A stretch of DNA of 64,000 nt from Geothrix campi (GTDB lineage Bacteria; Acidobacteriota; Holophagae; Holophagales; Holophagaceae). The notes beneath the pieces are model-generated. The model was not told the origin of the DNA. It saw only the letters and a program-made list of their open reading frames with translations, and did not search any database. Positions 54,888 through 64,000 of this stretch are shown here, piece by piece; position 1 is the first letter of the stretch, and every line of letters begins with the position of its first letter. A program made the position numbers and the translations under genes. The DNA is taken from positions 361,497-425,496 of the forward strand of contig NZ_JANHMP010000003.1 in assembly GCF_024609265.1 (NCBI RefSeq), given 5' to 3'.

Positions 54888-55999
54888 TCGCCGCCGCCCC
54901 CGACTCCGGCCCCTACCTGCAGGCGGCGGCCGAGCGCCGGTTCCCGGGTGGCGCCACCATCGAGGCGCGCTTCGAGGTCCCGCGGCCGGGCTTCTCCGTG
55001 ACCGTGCTCTTCGGCCCCTCCGGGTCCGGAAAGACCACGGCCCTGCGCCTGCTGGCCGGACTGGAACGGGCGGATCGCGGTTCCATCCAGGTCGACGGAA
55101 CCGTCTGGTCGGACGCCGGGCGTCACATCCACCTGCCCCCCCAGGTCCGTGATCTCGGCTTCCTGCCCCAGGCCTACAGCCTCTTCCCCCACCTCAGCGT
55201 CGCCGCGAACCTGAGCTACGGCCTGGCCGCCCTGGATGCCCGGCAGCGGGCTGCGCGCGTGGCGGAGTTGCTGGCCCTCCTCGACCTGGGTGGCCTCGGA
55301 GACCGGCATCCCGGTGAGCTGTCGGGCGGACAGCAGCAGCGCGTGGCCCTGGGCCGCGCCCTGGCGCGGAAACCCAGGCTGCTGCTGCTGGACGAGCCCC
55401 TGTCCGCCCTGGACCGGCCCTCCCAGCTGCGCCTTCGCAAGGAGCTCCGCGAGCTGCTCCGCGCGCTGGACATCCCCACCATCCTCGTCACCCATGACCG
55501 CGCGGAGGCGCTTCAGCTGGGGGATCGCCTGGTCGTGATGGATCAGGGCCGGGTCTGCCAGAGCGGCGGCATCCAGCAGGTCTTCGACCGGCCCACGGAT
55601 CCTGCCGTGGCGCGCATCCTGGGCGTGGAAACCGTCGTGCTGGGCCAGGTGGAATCGGTGTCCGAGGGCATGGCCACGCTCGCCGTGGGACCCGCTCGGC
55701 TCCTCGGCGCCGATCCCGGCAACCTCGGGCGCCTGGCCTTCGTCTGCATCCGGGGCGAGGACGTGGCCGTGGAGCGCGGGTGCGGCCCGGGTTTCGGCTC
55801 CACCGCCCGCAACCGCCTGCCGGCGCGGATCACGACCCTGCACCCCGAGGGCTCCCTCGTGCGGATCGCTCTCGACGCGGGCTTCCCCCTGGAGAGCCTC
55901 GTCACCCGCCAGGCCTGCACGGATCTCCGCCTGACCGAAGGGGATCAGGTCTGCGCCATCCTCAAGGCCGCGGCGATCCACCTGATTCCGCACGATTGA
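54872..55999 (+). CDS. modC: Molybdate ABC transporter ATP-binding protein
   Basis: 375 residues from GTG 54872 (AAAGGA just upstream), overlapping modB by 16 nt; the frame upstream is a shadow of modB. Walker A GPSGSGKTTALRLLAGL, signature LSGGQQQRVALGRALARKP, Walker B LLLLDEPLSALD, and switch His in ILVTHDRAEAL. The C-terminal 100 residues form a TOBE/MOP-like domain (RNRLPARITTLHPEGSLVRIALDAGFPLESLVT), which in ModC can bind molybdate and feed back on transport. It powers molybdate import and ends before two hairpins. Confidence 0.94.
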   Translation: MDAHLIAAAPDSGPYLQAAAERRFPGGATIEARFEVPRPGFSVTVLFGPSGSGKTTALRLLAGLERADRGSIQVDGTVWSDAGRHIHLPPQVRDLGFLPQAYSLFPHLSVAANLSYGLAALDARQRAARVAELLALLDLGGLGDRHPGELSGGQQQRVALGRALARKPRLLLLDEPLSALDRPSQLRLRKELRELLRALDIPTILVTHDRAEALQLGDRLVVMDQGRVCQSGGIQQVFDRPTDPAVARILGVETVVLGQVESVSEGMATLAVGPARLLGADPGNLGRLAFVCIRGEDVAVERGCGPGFGSTARNRLPARITTLHPEGSLVRIALDAGFPLESLVTRQACTDLRLTEGDQVCAILKAAAIHLIPHD

Positions 56000-56005
56000 T
56001 TTGGG

Positions 56006-56022
56006 CTCCGCCGCAGGCGGAG
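56006..56022 (+). other. Small hairpin after modC
   Basis: CTCCGCC / GGCGGAG with loop GCA, just ahead of the larger 16-bp-stem terminator. Confidence 0.5.
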
Positions 56023-56026
56023 GCCT

Positions 56027-56062
56027 ACGAGAAACGCGGGCCATGCGGCCCGCGTTTCTCGT
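56027..56062. terminator. Bidirectional terminator between modC and gcvPB
   Basis: Perfect 16-bp stem ACGAGAAACGCGGGCC (56027-56042) with its complement at 56047-56062, loop ATGC. It lies between convergent genes. Confidence 0.88.
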
Positions 56063-56073
56063 GGTGGAAAAGG

Positions 56074-57603
56074 CTAGGCCTTCGTCCACCGCAAGACGGG
56101 CTTGCGGGCGGCGGTGGTCTCGTCCATGCGGCGCAGGGGGGCCAGGGTCGGCGCCTGGTGCAGGGCCTCGGGGTTCTCCTCGACCTCCTTCGCGATGGCG
56201 AGCATCGTGTCGCAGAAGGCATCCAGCTCGCCCTTGTCCTCGCTCTCGGTGGGTTCGATCATGAGCGCGCCGGGGACGATCAGGGGGAAGTAGATCGTGG
56301 GTGGATGATAGCCGTGGTCGATGAGGCGCTTGGCGATATCGAGCGTGTGGACATCGTGCTTGGCCTGCAGCGTGTCGCTGAAGACCACCTCGTGCAGGCT
56401 CGGCGAGTCGATGTGAAGGGCGTAGGCGCCCTTGAGCCGGGCGCGGATGTAGTTGGCGTTCACGATGGCGCGCAGCGTGGCTTCCTTCAGGCCGTCGGAG
56501 CCGTGGCTCAGGCAGTAGGTCAGCGCCCGCACCAGGATCCCGAAGTTGCCGTAGAAGGTATGCACCTTGCCGATGCTCTGGGGCCGATCCCAGTCCCAGC
56601 GGTAGGTGTGCCTGGGCACTTCGCCTTCGCCCACCTTCACGGTGTCGCGCACGACGACGGGCACGGGCAGGAAGGGCAGGAGCTTCTCGGTGCAGCAGAC
56701 CGGACCCGCGCCGGGACCGCCCCCGCCGTGGGGCGTGGAGAAGGTCTTGTGCAGGTTCAGGTGCATGACGTCCACGCCGAAGTCGCCTGGCCGCGCCACG
56801 CCCACGAGGGCATTCATGTTGGCGCCGTCCATGTAGACCAGGGCGCCCACGCTGTGCAGCAGGTCGCTGATCTCCTTGAAGCGGAACTCGAAGACGCCCA
56901 CCGTGTTCGGGTTGGTGATCATGGCCCCGGCGATCTCGGTGCCGAGTTCCGCCACCAGGGTCTTCAGGCCTTTGCGGACCTTGCCGTTCAGGGGGTCGGT
57001 CACGTCCTCGAAGCTGATGGTGCCGTCGGGACGGGAGGGCAGCTCCACCACCTCGTAGCCCGCCATGGCGGCCGTGGCGGGGTTGGTGCCGTGGCCGCTG
57101 TCGGGGATGAGAATGACGCGGCGCTTGGCGCCCTGGGCCACGTGGTAGGCGCGGATGAGCATGACGCCCGTGAGCTCCCCGGCCGCGCCGGCACTGGGCT
57201 GCAGCGTGATGCCGGGCAGGCCCGTGATCTCCTTCAGCCACTCCTGCAGGGTGAAGAGTGTCTCCAGGTTGCCTTGAACGAGGGCGTCGGGGGCCATGGG
57301 GTGGCTGTCCGTGAAGCCGGGCAGGCCGGCGACCTTCTCGTTCAGCCGGGGGTTGTGCTTCATGGTGCAGGAACCCAGGGGGTAGATGCCATCGTCCACG
57401 CCGTAGTTCCACTTGGAAAGCCGGGTGAAGTGACGGATGACCTCCACCTCGCTCAGCTCGGGCAGGGCGTCGAAGCCGCTGCGCTTGAGATGGGCGGGGC
57501 GGGTGTCCTTGGCGGCGGGCACGTCGAGCTTGGGCAGATCCATGCCCCGCTTGCCGGGGACGGAGCGGTCGAAGGAGAGGGATTCGCGCTGACGAAGGAA
57601 CAT
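56074..57603 (-). CDS. gcvPB: Glycine dehydrogenase (decarboxylating) subunit 2
   Basis: 509 residues. It matches the C-terminal half of full-length GcvP: VIRHFTRLSKWNYGVDDGIYPLGSCTMKHNPRLNEKVAGLPGF, QPSAGAAGELTGVMLIRAYH, IPDSGHGTNPATAAMAGYEVVE, MDGANMNALVGVARPGDFGVDVMHLNLHKTFSTPHGGGGPG. The PLP lysine is in NLHKTFSTPHGG. With subunit 1 it forms the P-protein of the glycine cleavage system, which decarboxylates glycine and loads the lipoyl H-protein. It starts 10 bp after gcvPA. gcvT and gcvH are not in the window. Confidence 0.95.
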   Translation of the reverse strand: MFLRQRESLSFDRSVPGKRGMDLPKLDVPAAKDTRPAHLKRSGFDALPELSEVEVIRHFTRLSKWNYGVDDGIYPLGSCTMKHNPRLNEKVAGLPGFTDSHPMAPDALVQGNLETLFTLQEWLKEITGLPGITLQPSAGAAGELTGVMLIRAYHVAQGAKRRVILIPDSGHGTNPATAAMAGYEVVELPSRPDGTISFEDVTDPLNGKVRKGLKTLVAELGTEIAGAMITNPNTVGVFEFRFKEISDLLHSVGALVYMDGANMNALVGVARPGDFGVDVMHLNLHKTFSTPHGGGGPGAGPVCCTEKLLPFLPVPVVVRDTVKVGEGEVPRHTYRWDWDRPQSIGKVHTFYGNFGILVRALTYCLSHGSDGLKEATLRAIVNANYIRARLKGAYALHIDSPSLHEVVFSDTLQAKHDVHTLDIAKRLIDHGYHPPTIYFPLIVPGALMIEPTESEDKGELDAFCDTMLAIAKEVEENPEALHQAPTLAPLRRMDETTAARKPVLRWTKA

Positions 57604-57613
57604 GTCGCTCTCC

Positions 57614-58966
57614 TTAAACCGTAGCCGGGACGCGGGCCAGGATCTCGACGAGGCTCTCGATCATCTGGCGGGTGTGGAGTTCGGTGGCACACCAGAGGAT
57701 GCAGCCCTGGTATTCGGGATAGAAGCGGCCCAGATCCAGGCCCGGCAGCAGACTCTCCTTCAGGCAGGCCTCCTGGAGCGCGGCGTAGTCGCCGGTGTAG
57801 CGCAGGACGAACTCGTTGAAGAAGGGCACCTCGAGCACGGGTTCCATGTCCGGCAGCTCCAGCAGGCGCTGACGCAGGTACTGGGCCTTGGCGACGTTCT
57901 GCTCCGCCAGGCCCTTGAGTCCTTCGGGACCCGCCAGCTGCAGGAAGATGTTGGCGCGCAGGGTCACGAGGCCCTGGTTCGAACAGATGTTGCTGGTGGC
58001 CTTGTCGCGGCGGATGTGCTGCTCGCGGGCGGTGAGCGTCAGCACGTAGCCGGTGCGGCCATCCAGGTCCTTGGTCTGGCCCACCACGCGGCCGGGGATC
58101 TCGCGCTTGTGGGCGTCCTTCACCGCCAGGAAACCCAGGTAGGGCCCGCCGAAGTTGGGCTTGTTGCCGAAGGACATGGCCTCGCCGCAGGCCATGTCGG
58201 CGCCGGCCTTGCCGGGCGCCTCCAGCCAGCCGAAGGCCAGAGCCTCCTGGGTGACGCTCACCAGCAGGGCACCGGCCGCATGGACGGGACCCGCCAGGGC
58301 GGAAAGGTCCTCCACGGCGCCCAGGAAGTTGGGATAGCCCACCATCACGGCGGCCACGTCGCCACTCAGCTTGGCCTGCAGGTCGGCCAGGTCGGTGACG
58401 CCATCCTTCAGGTCCACTTCCACCAGCTTCAGGTCGTCATGGGGGGCGAAATTGGTCTTCAGCACCTGGCGGTAGAGGGGATGCAGGCCGCGGCTCACCA
58501 GCACGGTGTGGCGCTTCTTCTGGACACGCACGGCCATGAGGGCGGTCTCGACGCAGGCTGTGCCGCCGTCGTAGAGGCTGGCGTTGGTCACATCCAGGCC
58601 GGTGAGGTCGCAGATGAGCGTCTGGTACTCGAAGAGGTGCTGGAGGGTGCCCTGGCTGATCTCGGGCTGGTAGGGCGTGTAGGCCGTGAACCACTCCTGG
58701 CGGCCCACCATGGCGTCGATGGCCGCGGGCACGAAGTGGTCGTAGGCGCCGGCGCCGAGGAACTGAGCGCAGAACCGCGTGTTCTTGTTGGCCAGGTCCA
58801 GCATCTGCCAGGTCACTTCCTGTTCGGAGCCCTGGGCGGGCAGATCCAGCCCTCCCTTCAGGCGCAGGGACTCGGGGATGCCCGTGAGGAGATCCTCGGC
58901 GCGGGCAACGCCGATCGTGTCCAGGAGGGCCCGATCTTCGGCAGGGGAGGAAGGCAGATAGCGCAT
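57614..58966 (-). CDS. gcvPA: Glycine dehydrogenase (decarboxylating) subunit 1
   Basis: 450 residues. It matches the N-terminal half of GcvP: MRYLPSSPAEDRALLDTIGVARAEDLLTGIPESLRLKGGLDLP, FLGAGAYDHFVPAAIDAMVGRQEWFTAYTPYQPEISQGTLQHLFEYQTLICDLTGLDVTNASLYDGGTA, and CSNQGLVTLRANIFLQLAG. This subunit pairs with GcvPB to form the PLP enzyme. The split form is typical of many anaerobes, Gram-positives and Acidobacteriota. The GAGG that serves as its Shine-Dalgarno lies within a 10-bp stem with upstream leader sequence. No glycine riboswitch pattern is apparent in the leader. Confidence 0.95.
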   Translation of the reverse strand: MRYLPSSPAEDRALLDTIGVARAEDLLTGIPESLRLKGGLDLPAQGSEQEVTWQMLDLANKNTRFCAQFLGAGAYDHFVPAAIDAMVGRQEWFTAYTPYQPEISQGTLQHLFEYQTLICDLTGLDVTNASLYDGGTACVETALMAVRVQKKRHTVLVSRGLHPLYRQVLKTNFAPHDDLKLVEVDLKDGVTDLADLQAKLSGDVAAVMVGYPNFLGAVEDLSALAGPVHAAGALLVSVTQEALAFGWLEAPGKAGADMACGEAMSFGNKPNFGGPYLGFLAVKDAHKREIPGRVVGQTKDLDGRTGYVLTLTAREQHIRRDKATSNICSNQGLVTLRANIFLQLAGPEGLKGLAEQNVAKAQYLRQRLLELPDMEPVLEVPFFNEFVLRYTGDYAALQEACLKESLLPGLDLGRFYPEYQGCILWCATELHTRQMIESLVEILARVPATV

Positions 58967-58969
58967 GGC

Positions 58970-59034
58970 GGCCTCGGCAAGGAAGCGGATGGAATCGCAG
59001 CTCTTCAGCGTATCAGCCCGGGATGCCGAGGCCT
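58970..59034 (-). promoter_or_regulatory. Leader stem hiding the gcvPA ribosome-binding site
   Basis: In the gcvPA mRNA, GGCCUCGGCA (59034-59025) is complementary over 10 bp to UGCCGAGGCC (58979-58970), and the latter contains the GAGG that lies 5 nt before the AUG. Pairing would occlude translation start across a 45-nt loop. The complementarity is seen directly; a regulatory role is inferred. Confidence 0.5.
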
Positions 59035-59123
59035 CCTGTGCAGGTGATCACAGACCACCCAGGCACAGACCACTTGATCCGGGCGGCGCGGTGGGAGGGC
59101 TCGGCCCGACCACTGCGCGGGGG

Positions 59124-59142
59124 TCCGGGGGGAACCCCCGGA
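59124..59142 (-). terminator. Terminator-like hairpin after the patatin/barrel gene
   Basis: Perfect 8-bp stem TCCGGGGG / CCCCCGGA with a 3-nt loop, 6 bp beyond the stop on the minus strand. It shares the 17-mer GCGCGGGGGTCCGGGGG with 21401-21417, which also lies at a 3' gene end. Confidence 0.6.
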
Positions 59143-59147
59143 GAGGA

Positions 59148-61916
59148 TTACCGCCGCTTCCAGAGGTCGAAGGGCTGGGTTCCGATGAGGACGTCGAAGC
59201 TGCCGGAGGCCGGGCTGGTCCCCTGGGGGCTCCTCAGCTTGAGGAACCCGTACGAAAGCTCCAGATAGAACTTGGACAAGAGGGTGGTGCGCAGCAGGAG
59301 TCCCGTCCCCTGCGCGCGGAGGTCGGTATCGGCGTGGAAGAGGGCCTCCGGCTGCTCGGACATCCAGGCCAGGTCGAAGCGGGGCACCACCTCCAGCGTG
59401 ATCCCCAGGCCGCCGTAGACCCTGAAGGGCACACCGAACCGCATCGCGCCGAAGTTGGGTGCCAGGTGGCTGGCGGCCCGGGACCCGATGACGAACGAGG
59501 ACCCGCCCAGAACCCACCAGCGGTCCAGGGGCAGGTGGCGGCCCTGGCCCCATTCCAGATCCAGGTCGGCCCCCAGGAACTCGCTGAAGGCGTGCAGGCC
59601 CCGGGCGCGGAAGGAAGTCTGCTGGAAGCTGCCACCGGGGAGGAGGCCACTCTCCACCTCGCCCACGCCCCCCCGGGCCCTCAGGAGAAGTCCCTCTCGG
59701 GGGAGCGTGTGGCGGTCGAAATTGTCCCACTCGGCGGAAAGGAAGGCCGCGTCCTGGGACTGGGTCTGGCGCAGCCCGCCCTCCTTGAAGGCCACGTTCC
59801 TGCGCGCCAGGTCGAGGCTCAGCTTGCCCGTCCCCAGGTTGCTGAAGCGGAGGTAGGTCCGCAGGACCAGATCCGAGGCGCTGATGCGGGCCTCCACCCC
59901 GCCGAGCGGGAATGGGGGGGCGGGCCAGGCGAGGGCTGTCTCCAGACGCTGCTGCCAGTAGTTCCCGCTGAGTTCCATGCCGGCCCCCGGCGAGAAGCTG
60001 AAGGGCACCCGCAGGGCCACGGTCGCCTGCTGCTGCAACCGGTTGCGGGCCGCGCTGAACTCCAGCTCGGAGCCCTTGAAGCCCAGATTCAGAGCGTGGT
60101 ACGTCAGCCCCAGCTGGCCGCCCAGCGTGCTTTCGTAGCCCAGGGACAAGTCCAGCCGGTCCTGCTGCTGGGGCACCGGGATGAACGTGAGGATGGTGCC
60201 GCCCTGACCATCGGGCCGGGTGAGGTAGTGCAGTTCCGCGAGGTGGAGGCGGTGTTCCGCCAAGGCGATGCGCTGCTGGAGGTCCCTGGGCCGGAAGGGG
60301 CGCCCCTCCAGATGGCCCAGGATCCGCCGCAGGTGGGCATCATCCACCGCCGGCCCGGGCACCGACCACACTTCCACCTGGGAGACCCGGGGCTCCCGGA
60401 GGACGACCCGCAGGTGGCCGGTGGCCTCCTCGAAGCCGGAGCCGCGGGCATCCACCAGGGGGCTGCCCTCCATGAGCAGGCGGTAGACCAGCTGCGACAT
60501 CAGGCTGCCGAAGACCTGGGGGTTGTAGGCGGAGCCGAGCGGCATGCCGTCGGCCAAGGTCTTGTTGACGAGGGGCAGCCAGGCCTCGGGGGCCTCCACG
60601 TCCAGCCCCGTCATGACCGGATAGGGCCGCATGTGGATGGTCAACGTCCGGTCGGCGTCCACAGTGGCCCAGGCCTCCCGCGCGAGCCCATGGACAAGGA
60701 TCTGCTGGAGGAGGATCTGGACATCCAGGAGGTGGAACCCGCCCCGTAGCCGGGTCAGGGTCGCGGCCAGCGTGCCTTCCAGGGCCTCCCCGAGGGGCAT
60801 GGGGTTTTCGAAGACCACCCGGTCCGCCTCCAGGGTTTCCTGTCCCCCCGTCTTTCCGCGCAGGAAGATGCCCAGTTCCTCCAGCCGTGCATCGAAGGCC
60901 TCGCGGCCCTGGAGCACCAGCTTGGGCGCCAGGCTCCCGTATTCCAGGAAGGGGGCGTCGCGGATATCGGGCCGGATGAGGAAGTCCGCCGCCGCCCGGC
61001 TCTCCCATTGGCGGCGTTCCACGACCAGATCCAGGCTGCGGGAGGCCACGGAGAAGATGTTCGTGGCCTGCCGGCGCACCAACGGATTGCTGATGTCCAC
61101 CGCGATGACCACGTCCGGGTGGAAGGCCTCCTTCGCGGTGAAGACGGGCAGGTTCTCCACCAGGGCGCCGTCCACATACTGCTGCTGGTCGATCACCACG
61201 GGCCGGAACCCGCCAGGGACGGCCATGGAGGCGCGCACGGCCTCCACCAGATCACCCTTCCCGAAGACCCGACCCTGCCCCGTCTCCAGGTTGGTGGCCA
61301 GAACCCGCAGGGGCCGCTGCAGCCGGTCGAAGTCGCCGCCCGAGAAATAGGCGCCCCGGGCCAGGAGGACCTGCAGGGTGCGCTGCACCTCAAGGCCGCT
61401 CCGCAGGCCCTGGGCCAGGGTGGTCTGCCCGTCCTCCCGCTCGATGGACATGAAGGTGGACTCGCGGTCCTCCTGCTCCACCAGGGTCTCGCCGGGATTG
61501 CGGAGCAGCGGTTCCAGGAAGGCGCGGGTCAGGTCCAGGCGGCGGAAGAGGTCCTCGATCTCGCGGCCCGAGAAGCCGCTGGCGTAGAGGGCCCCCACCA
61601 GCGCCCCCGCACTGGTGCCGGTGATGCTGTCCAGGGGGAAGCCCACCTCCTCCAGGCGCTGAAGCACGCCGATGTGGGCCAGGCCCCGAGCCCCGCCGCC
61701 GCTGAGGGCCAGGCCCACCCGCGGCATGCCCGGGATCACCACCCGGGGGACGAAGCGGAACACCATGTCCGGTGGCTGGACCGTGACCTCGATGCGCCGA
61801 GCTACCGCGGGCGCGGCCGGCTGGGACGATGCCGGGGGTGCGCTCTGGCCGGCCAGCAGGACCGGAAGCCCGAGCAGCAGCAGGCTCCGCCCTGGGGCCA
61901 GCCACCCCGGTCTCAT
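59148..61916 (-). CDS. Patatin-like phospholipase fused to outer-membrane barrel (type Vd/PlpD-like)
   Basis: 922 residues from ATG 61916, which overlaps the rph stop by ATGA and opens with a signal peptide ([15 protein letters not shown]). The patatin domain spans about 60-360: oxyanion loop [13 protein letters not shown], nucleophile Ser102 in [10 protein letters not shown], and the Asp in [17 protein letters not shown]-like region follows (about 540-620, [28 protein letters not shown]), then a C-terminal 16-strand-type barrel ([31 protein letters not shown] ... [17 protein letters not shown]). PlpD-type proteins secrete or display a phospholipase A1. This is strong evidence that the host has an outer membrane. 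Confidence 0.9.
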   Translation of the reverse strand: MRPGWLAPGRSLLLLGLPVLLAGQSAPPASSQPAAPAVARRIEVTVQPPDMVFRFVPRVVIPGMPRVGLALSGGGARGLAHIGVLQRLEEVGFPLDSITGTSAGALVGALYASGFSGREIEDLFRRLDLTRAFLEPLLRNPGETLVEQEDRESTFMSIEREDGQTTLAQGLRSGLEVQRTLQVLLARGAYFSGGDFDRLQRPLRVLATNLETGQGRVFGKGDLVEAVRASMAVPGGFRPVVIDQQQYVDGALVENLPVFTAKEAFHPDVVIAVDISNPLVRRQATNIFSVASRSLDLVVERRQWESRAAADFLIRPDIRDAPFLEYGSLAPKLVLQGREAFDARLEELGIFLRGKTGGQETLEADRVVFENPMPLGEALEGTLAATLTRLRGGFHLLDVQILLQQILVHGLAREAWATVDADRTLTIHMRPYPVMTGLDVEAPEAWLPLVNKTLADGMPLGSAYNPQVFGSLMSQLVYRLLMEGSPLVDARGSGFEEATGHLRVVLREPRVSQVEVWSVPGPAVDDAHLRRILGHLEGRPFRPRDLQQRIALAEHRLHLAELHYLTRPDGQGGTILTFIPVPQQQDRLDLSLGYESTLGGQLGLTYHALNLGFKGSELEFSAARNRLQQQATVALRVPFSFSPGAGMELSGNYWQQRLETALAWPAPPFPLGGVEARISASDLVLRTYLRFSNLGTGKLSLDLARRNVAFKEGGLRQTQSQDAAFLSAEWDNFDRHTLPREGLLLRARGGVGEVESGLLPGGSFQQTSFRARGLHAFSEFLGADLDLEWGQGRHLPLDRWWVLGGSSFVIGSRAASHLAPNFGAMRFGVPFRVYGGLGITLEVVPRFDLAWMSEQPEALFHADTDLRAQGTGLLLRTTLLSKFYLELSYGFLKLRSPQGTSPASGSFDVLIGTQPFDLWKRR

Positions 61917-62641
61917 CCGAGGACCGCCCGCTGTGCCTCCATGAGGGCCGCGCAACCGGCCAGGCCCAGGTCCACGAGGCCCTCCGCCTCCGTTCGACTG
62001 AAGGGGCGGCCCTCGCCGGTGCCCTGGAGCTCCACCAGCAGCAAGTCCCCGCCGGCCCCCTTCCCCGTCGTCGGCCTGGCCGCCACGAGGTTGCAGTCCA
62101 CGGCCGCGAGGTGGTCCTCCTCGTATTCCAGATCCAGGACCAGGCCCTGGCGGCCTTCGCCAGATTCCACGATGCCCGCGCTCACGGCTGCCACCTGACG
62201 GACCAGGGCCGCCTCCAGGCCCCTGCTTTTCAGCGCCAACGCCACGGCCACCCAGGCCCCGGTGATGGCCGCGCAGCGGGTGCCGCCATCGGCGTTCAGC
62301 ACATCGCAGTCCACCGTGAGGGTGCGCTCCCCCAGGGCGGCCAGATCGACCGCCTGGCGGAGGCTGCGGCCAATGAGCCGCTGGATCTCCACCGTGCGCC
62401 CCTGCTGCTTGCCGCGGGCGGCTTCCCGGTCGGACCGGGTGTTTGTCGCCGCGGGCAGCATGCCGTACTCGGCGGTGAGCCAGCCGGTGCCCCGGCCCTT
62501 CATCCAGCCGGGCACTTTGTCCTCCAGGCTGGCCGAGCAGAGCACATGGGTGCGTCCCAGCTTCACCAGGCAGGATCCGGCCGCGTGGAGCTGGACGCCG
62601 GTTTCAAATTCCAGGCTTCGGGACTCGTCACCGCGGCGCAT
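61913..62641 (-). CDS. rph: Ribonuclease PH
   Basis: 242 residues from ATG 62641, which gives the family's usual MRR start with AAGGG six bases upstream; an ATG at 62656 would add five residues. Phosphate- and RNA-binding blocks: [84 protein letters not shown] and [14 protein letters not shown]. It trims tRNA 3' ends phosphorolytically. It overlaps rpiB by one base and the patatin gene by four, so rpiB-rph-patatin is one operon. Confidence 0.95.
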   Translation of the reverse strand: MRRGDESRSLEFETGVQLHAAGSCLVKLGRTHVLCSASLEDKVPGWMKGRGTGWLTAEYGMLPAATNTRSDREAARGKQQGRTVEIQRLIGRSLRQAVDLAALGERTLTVDCDVLNADGGTRCAAITGAWVAVALALKSRGLEAALVRQVAAVSAGIVESGEGRQGLVLDLEYEEDHLAAVDCNLVAARPTTGKGAGGDLLLVELQGTGEGRPFSRTEAEGLVDLGLAGCAALMEAQRAVLG

Positions 62642-63072
62642 CAGCAGCCCTTCCATTCGATCTTGTCCACGCGTCTTTGGTGGCGCCCACCTTCAAAAGG
62701 TGTTTCCAGGAACAATTTCAGGTAGTATTCCGCCTTGAGCGGATCCGTCAGCCGCTGGCCGAAAGCGATGGCGTTTGCGTCATTGTGCTGCCGTGCCAGT
62801 GCCGCGTGCTCAGGGGAGGTCACCAGCGCGCAGCGGATGCCAGCATGGCGGTTGGCCGCGATGCTGATGCCGATGCCGGATCCGCAGACCAGCACCAGGC
62901 GCTCCCACCGGTTCCGGCCCTCCGCCGCCCGATGTGCGAAATCCGGGTAGTCCACCGAGGCCGATCCATCCGTGCCGAAATCCACCACCTCATGTCCCTG
63001 ACTCATCGCCCAGGCCTTGAGCCGTTCCTTCAGGTCGAATCCCGCATGATCGCTTGCAAAGCCGAGTTTCAT
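62641..63072 (-). CDS. rpiB: Ribose 5-phosphate isomerase B
   Basis: 143 residues. RpiB/LacAB fold: [47 protein letters not shown], the catalytic-cysteine block [25 protein letters not shown], and [18 protein letters not shown]. It interconverts ribose 5-phosphate and ribulose 5-phosphate in the pentose phosphate pathway. First gene of the operon with rph and the patatin/barrel gene; divergent from the helicase gene that starts at 63159. Confidence 0.95.
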   Translation of the reverse strand: MKLGFASDHAGFDLKERLKAWAMSQGHEVVDFGTDGSASVDYPDFAHRAAEGRNRWERLVLVCGSGIGISIAANRHAGIRCALVTSPEHAALARQHNDANAIAFGQRLTDPLKAEYYLKLFLETPFEGGRHQRRVDKIEWKGC

Positions 63073-63158
63073 CGTCCCGCTCCCTGGCTCCCAGCCTACA
63101 TCGGGCGGCGCATGCGCCTCCTGATATCTATCCTCCGCCCCAAGCCTAGCGCCACTCC

Positions 63159-64000
63159 ATGCTGAATCCCTTCCTCCAGTACCGTCCCCAGGATCGGGGT
63201 TTCCTGCTCTGCATGCCCGAGGCGGTGGAACCCGCCGAGTGGGCCCGGGCGCTCCGCACTTTGCCGGGCGACCTGCAGGGCCGGGAGCGTCTGACCCCCG
63301 CCAAGGCCCAGATCTTCCTGCCCGATGCCTCCCTGGTGGAGATGCACGCGGTGCCCCTCCGTTGGCAGAGGGCCTACCCGTGGCTCTCCTTCCTGGCCCT
63401 GCGGCCGGGGAATGCCGGCCCCACCCTCCGCTACTGGGCCACAGCCCTGCGCCTGCTCCAGTCCCTCGTGGTCCGTGGCGCCCTGCTGCCCCAGCTGGAC
63501 ACCAAGGGCAACCCCTGGAAGGCCCGCTGGGGCGTGAGCCTCACCAGCCCCTCGGACCGCACCGCCCTGCGTCAGCTCGCGGAAGCCATGCCCCCCGCGG
63601 CCCTGGCCTTCCCCGAGAACGACACCTGGGCCTTCACCAAGACCGTGGCCCTCGGTGAGCTGGACGCCTTCGACATCGAGGACGACCTGGCCATGCCGCC
63701 CTCCGTGGATGCGGTGCTGACCGCCTTCCTGGAAGACGGGGCCGACTTCATCATGCGGTTCGTGGCCGGCGGGCTGCGCGCGGGCGACGATCCCCGCCTG
63801 GGCCTCATCCATCGCCTGCGGGGGCACAAGCGCGACCGCCTGCCCTGGGACGAGCGCCTCATGGTGGCCCTGGCCCACCAGCTGCCCGAGTTCCCCACCA
63901 TCGGCATCACCGAACGCACCCTGGGCGAACAGCTGGTCCAGTGGAGCGAGGGCGCCCGGCCCCAGTGGGTGCGGCCCAGCCTGCGCCTGGAGGCGCCGCT
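63159..64000 (+). CDS. N-terminal part of a probable Snf2-family DEAD/DEAH helicase, 3' end cut by window
   Basis: The frame opens with ATG 63159 and runs without a stop to the window end (280 residues visible). The pattern is that of the N-terminal accessory region of bacterial Snf2/HepA-like helicases: LRYWATALRLLQSLVVRGALLPQLD, RTALRQLAEAMPPAALAFP, SVDAVLTAFLEDGADFIMRFV, and a closing WSEGARPQWVRPSLRLEAP, which in these proteins leads into the DUF3670 segment. The ATPase motifs would lie beyond the edge, so the assignment rests on this accessory part only. There is no strong Shine-Dalgarno. Confidence 0.6.
   Translation, partial: MLNPFLQYRPQDRGFLLCMPEAVEPAEWARALRTLPGDLQGRERLTPAKAQIFLPDASLVEMHAVPLRWQRAYPWLSFLALRPGNAGPTLRYWATALRLLQSLVVRGALLPQLDTKGNPWKARWGVSLTSPSDRTALRQLAEAMPPAALAFPENDTWAFTKTVALGELDAFDIEDDLAMPPSVDAVLTAFLEDGADFIMRFVAGGLRAGDDPRLGLIHRLRGHKRDRLPWDERLMVALAHQLPEFPTIGITERTLGEQLVQWSEGARPQWVRPSLRLEAP

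Noticed and set aside
54776-57412. 878-codon minus-strand frame spanning modC and gcvPB
   Set aside because: Shadow of modC and of gcvPB in another frame; the real gcvPB frame and modC carry all motifs.
58967-59123. Glycine riboswitch upstream of gcvPA
   Set aside because: I looked for the tandem conserved purine-rich cores and did not see them; only the ribosome-binding-site stem is clear.

Overview
The window is about 64 kb of GC-rich bacterial chromosome, densely packed with short gaps, many start/stop overlaps and strong GC-rich hairpin terminators. The gene set suggests a Gram-negative, largely respiratory or anaerobic heterotroph. It includes a secreted patatin fused to an outer-membrane barrel, a lipoprotein, two kinds of glutamate dehydrogenase, a split glycine decarboxylase, C4-dicarboxylate uptake with its own two-component system, a molybdopterin oxidoreductase, a molybdate ABC transporter and queuosine synthesis enzymes. 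My best guess is Acidobacteriota, class Holophagae (Geothrix/Holophaga-like). That is inference from gene content and style; there is no rRNA here to confirm it.

Layout. 0-3.6 kb: glycosyltransferase (cut by the window edge) plus a GH130 phosphorylase. 3.7-6.2 kb: BlaI/BlaR-like regulatory pair behind a promoter covered by two matching operators. 6.2-13.5 kb: DinG-type helicase, rlmH, a lipoprotein, a glutamate dehydrogenase, an archaeal-type (type II) GAPDH homologue, a YcxB-like membrane protein, a 3-methyladenine glycosylase and a tautomerase. 13.58-13.97 kb: tmRNA (ssrA) with tag ANDNFELALAA and a strong terminator. 14.0-19.8 kb: an accessory-looking interval with hairpin-rich DNA, an AraC regulator with a reductase/dehydrogenase set, a 22-bp direct repeat that reproduces sequence next to ssrA, and an AT-richer unknown membrane protein gene.

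19.8-30.7 kb: dctA with a DcuS/DcuR-type two-component system, a multi-cluster Fe-S protein, an isochorismatase-like hydrolase divergent from a GlxA-type regulator, a molybdopterin oxidoreductase and gdhA. 30.73-31.0 kb: a 270-bp element with perfect 22-bp terminal inverted repeats and nested internal inverted repeats; it ends at, and supplies the ribosome-binding site of, a 1004-residue PEP/pyruvate-binding-domain protein. 34-40 kb: DUF1579 protein, gmk, a CtpA-like protease, acyl-CoA dehydrogenase and an S9 peptidase.

40-50 kb: a GYF-domain membrane protein, folK, queF, a B12-type radical SAM protein divergent from a carbamoyltransferase, then queC-acyltransferase-hslO as an overlapping operon and an M2 peptidase. 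49.5-53.2 kb: two overlapping histidine kinase/receiver genes. 53.4-56 kb: modABC. 56-59 kb: gcvPA-gcvPB. 59-63 kb: rpiB-rph-patatin/BamA operon. 63.2 kb to the end: the start of a probable Snf2-family helicase.

Most of the window is ordinary core chromosome. The points most worth a second look are the 270-bp inverted-repeat element before the PEP-binding protein, the ssrA-linked repeat-bounded interval with its structured DNA, the low-GC membrane protein beside it, the blaI-type double operator, and the hairpin that appears to hide the gcvPA ribosome-binding site.
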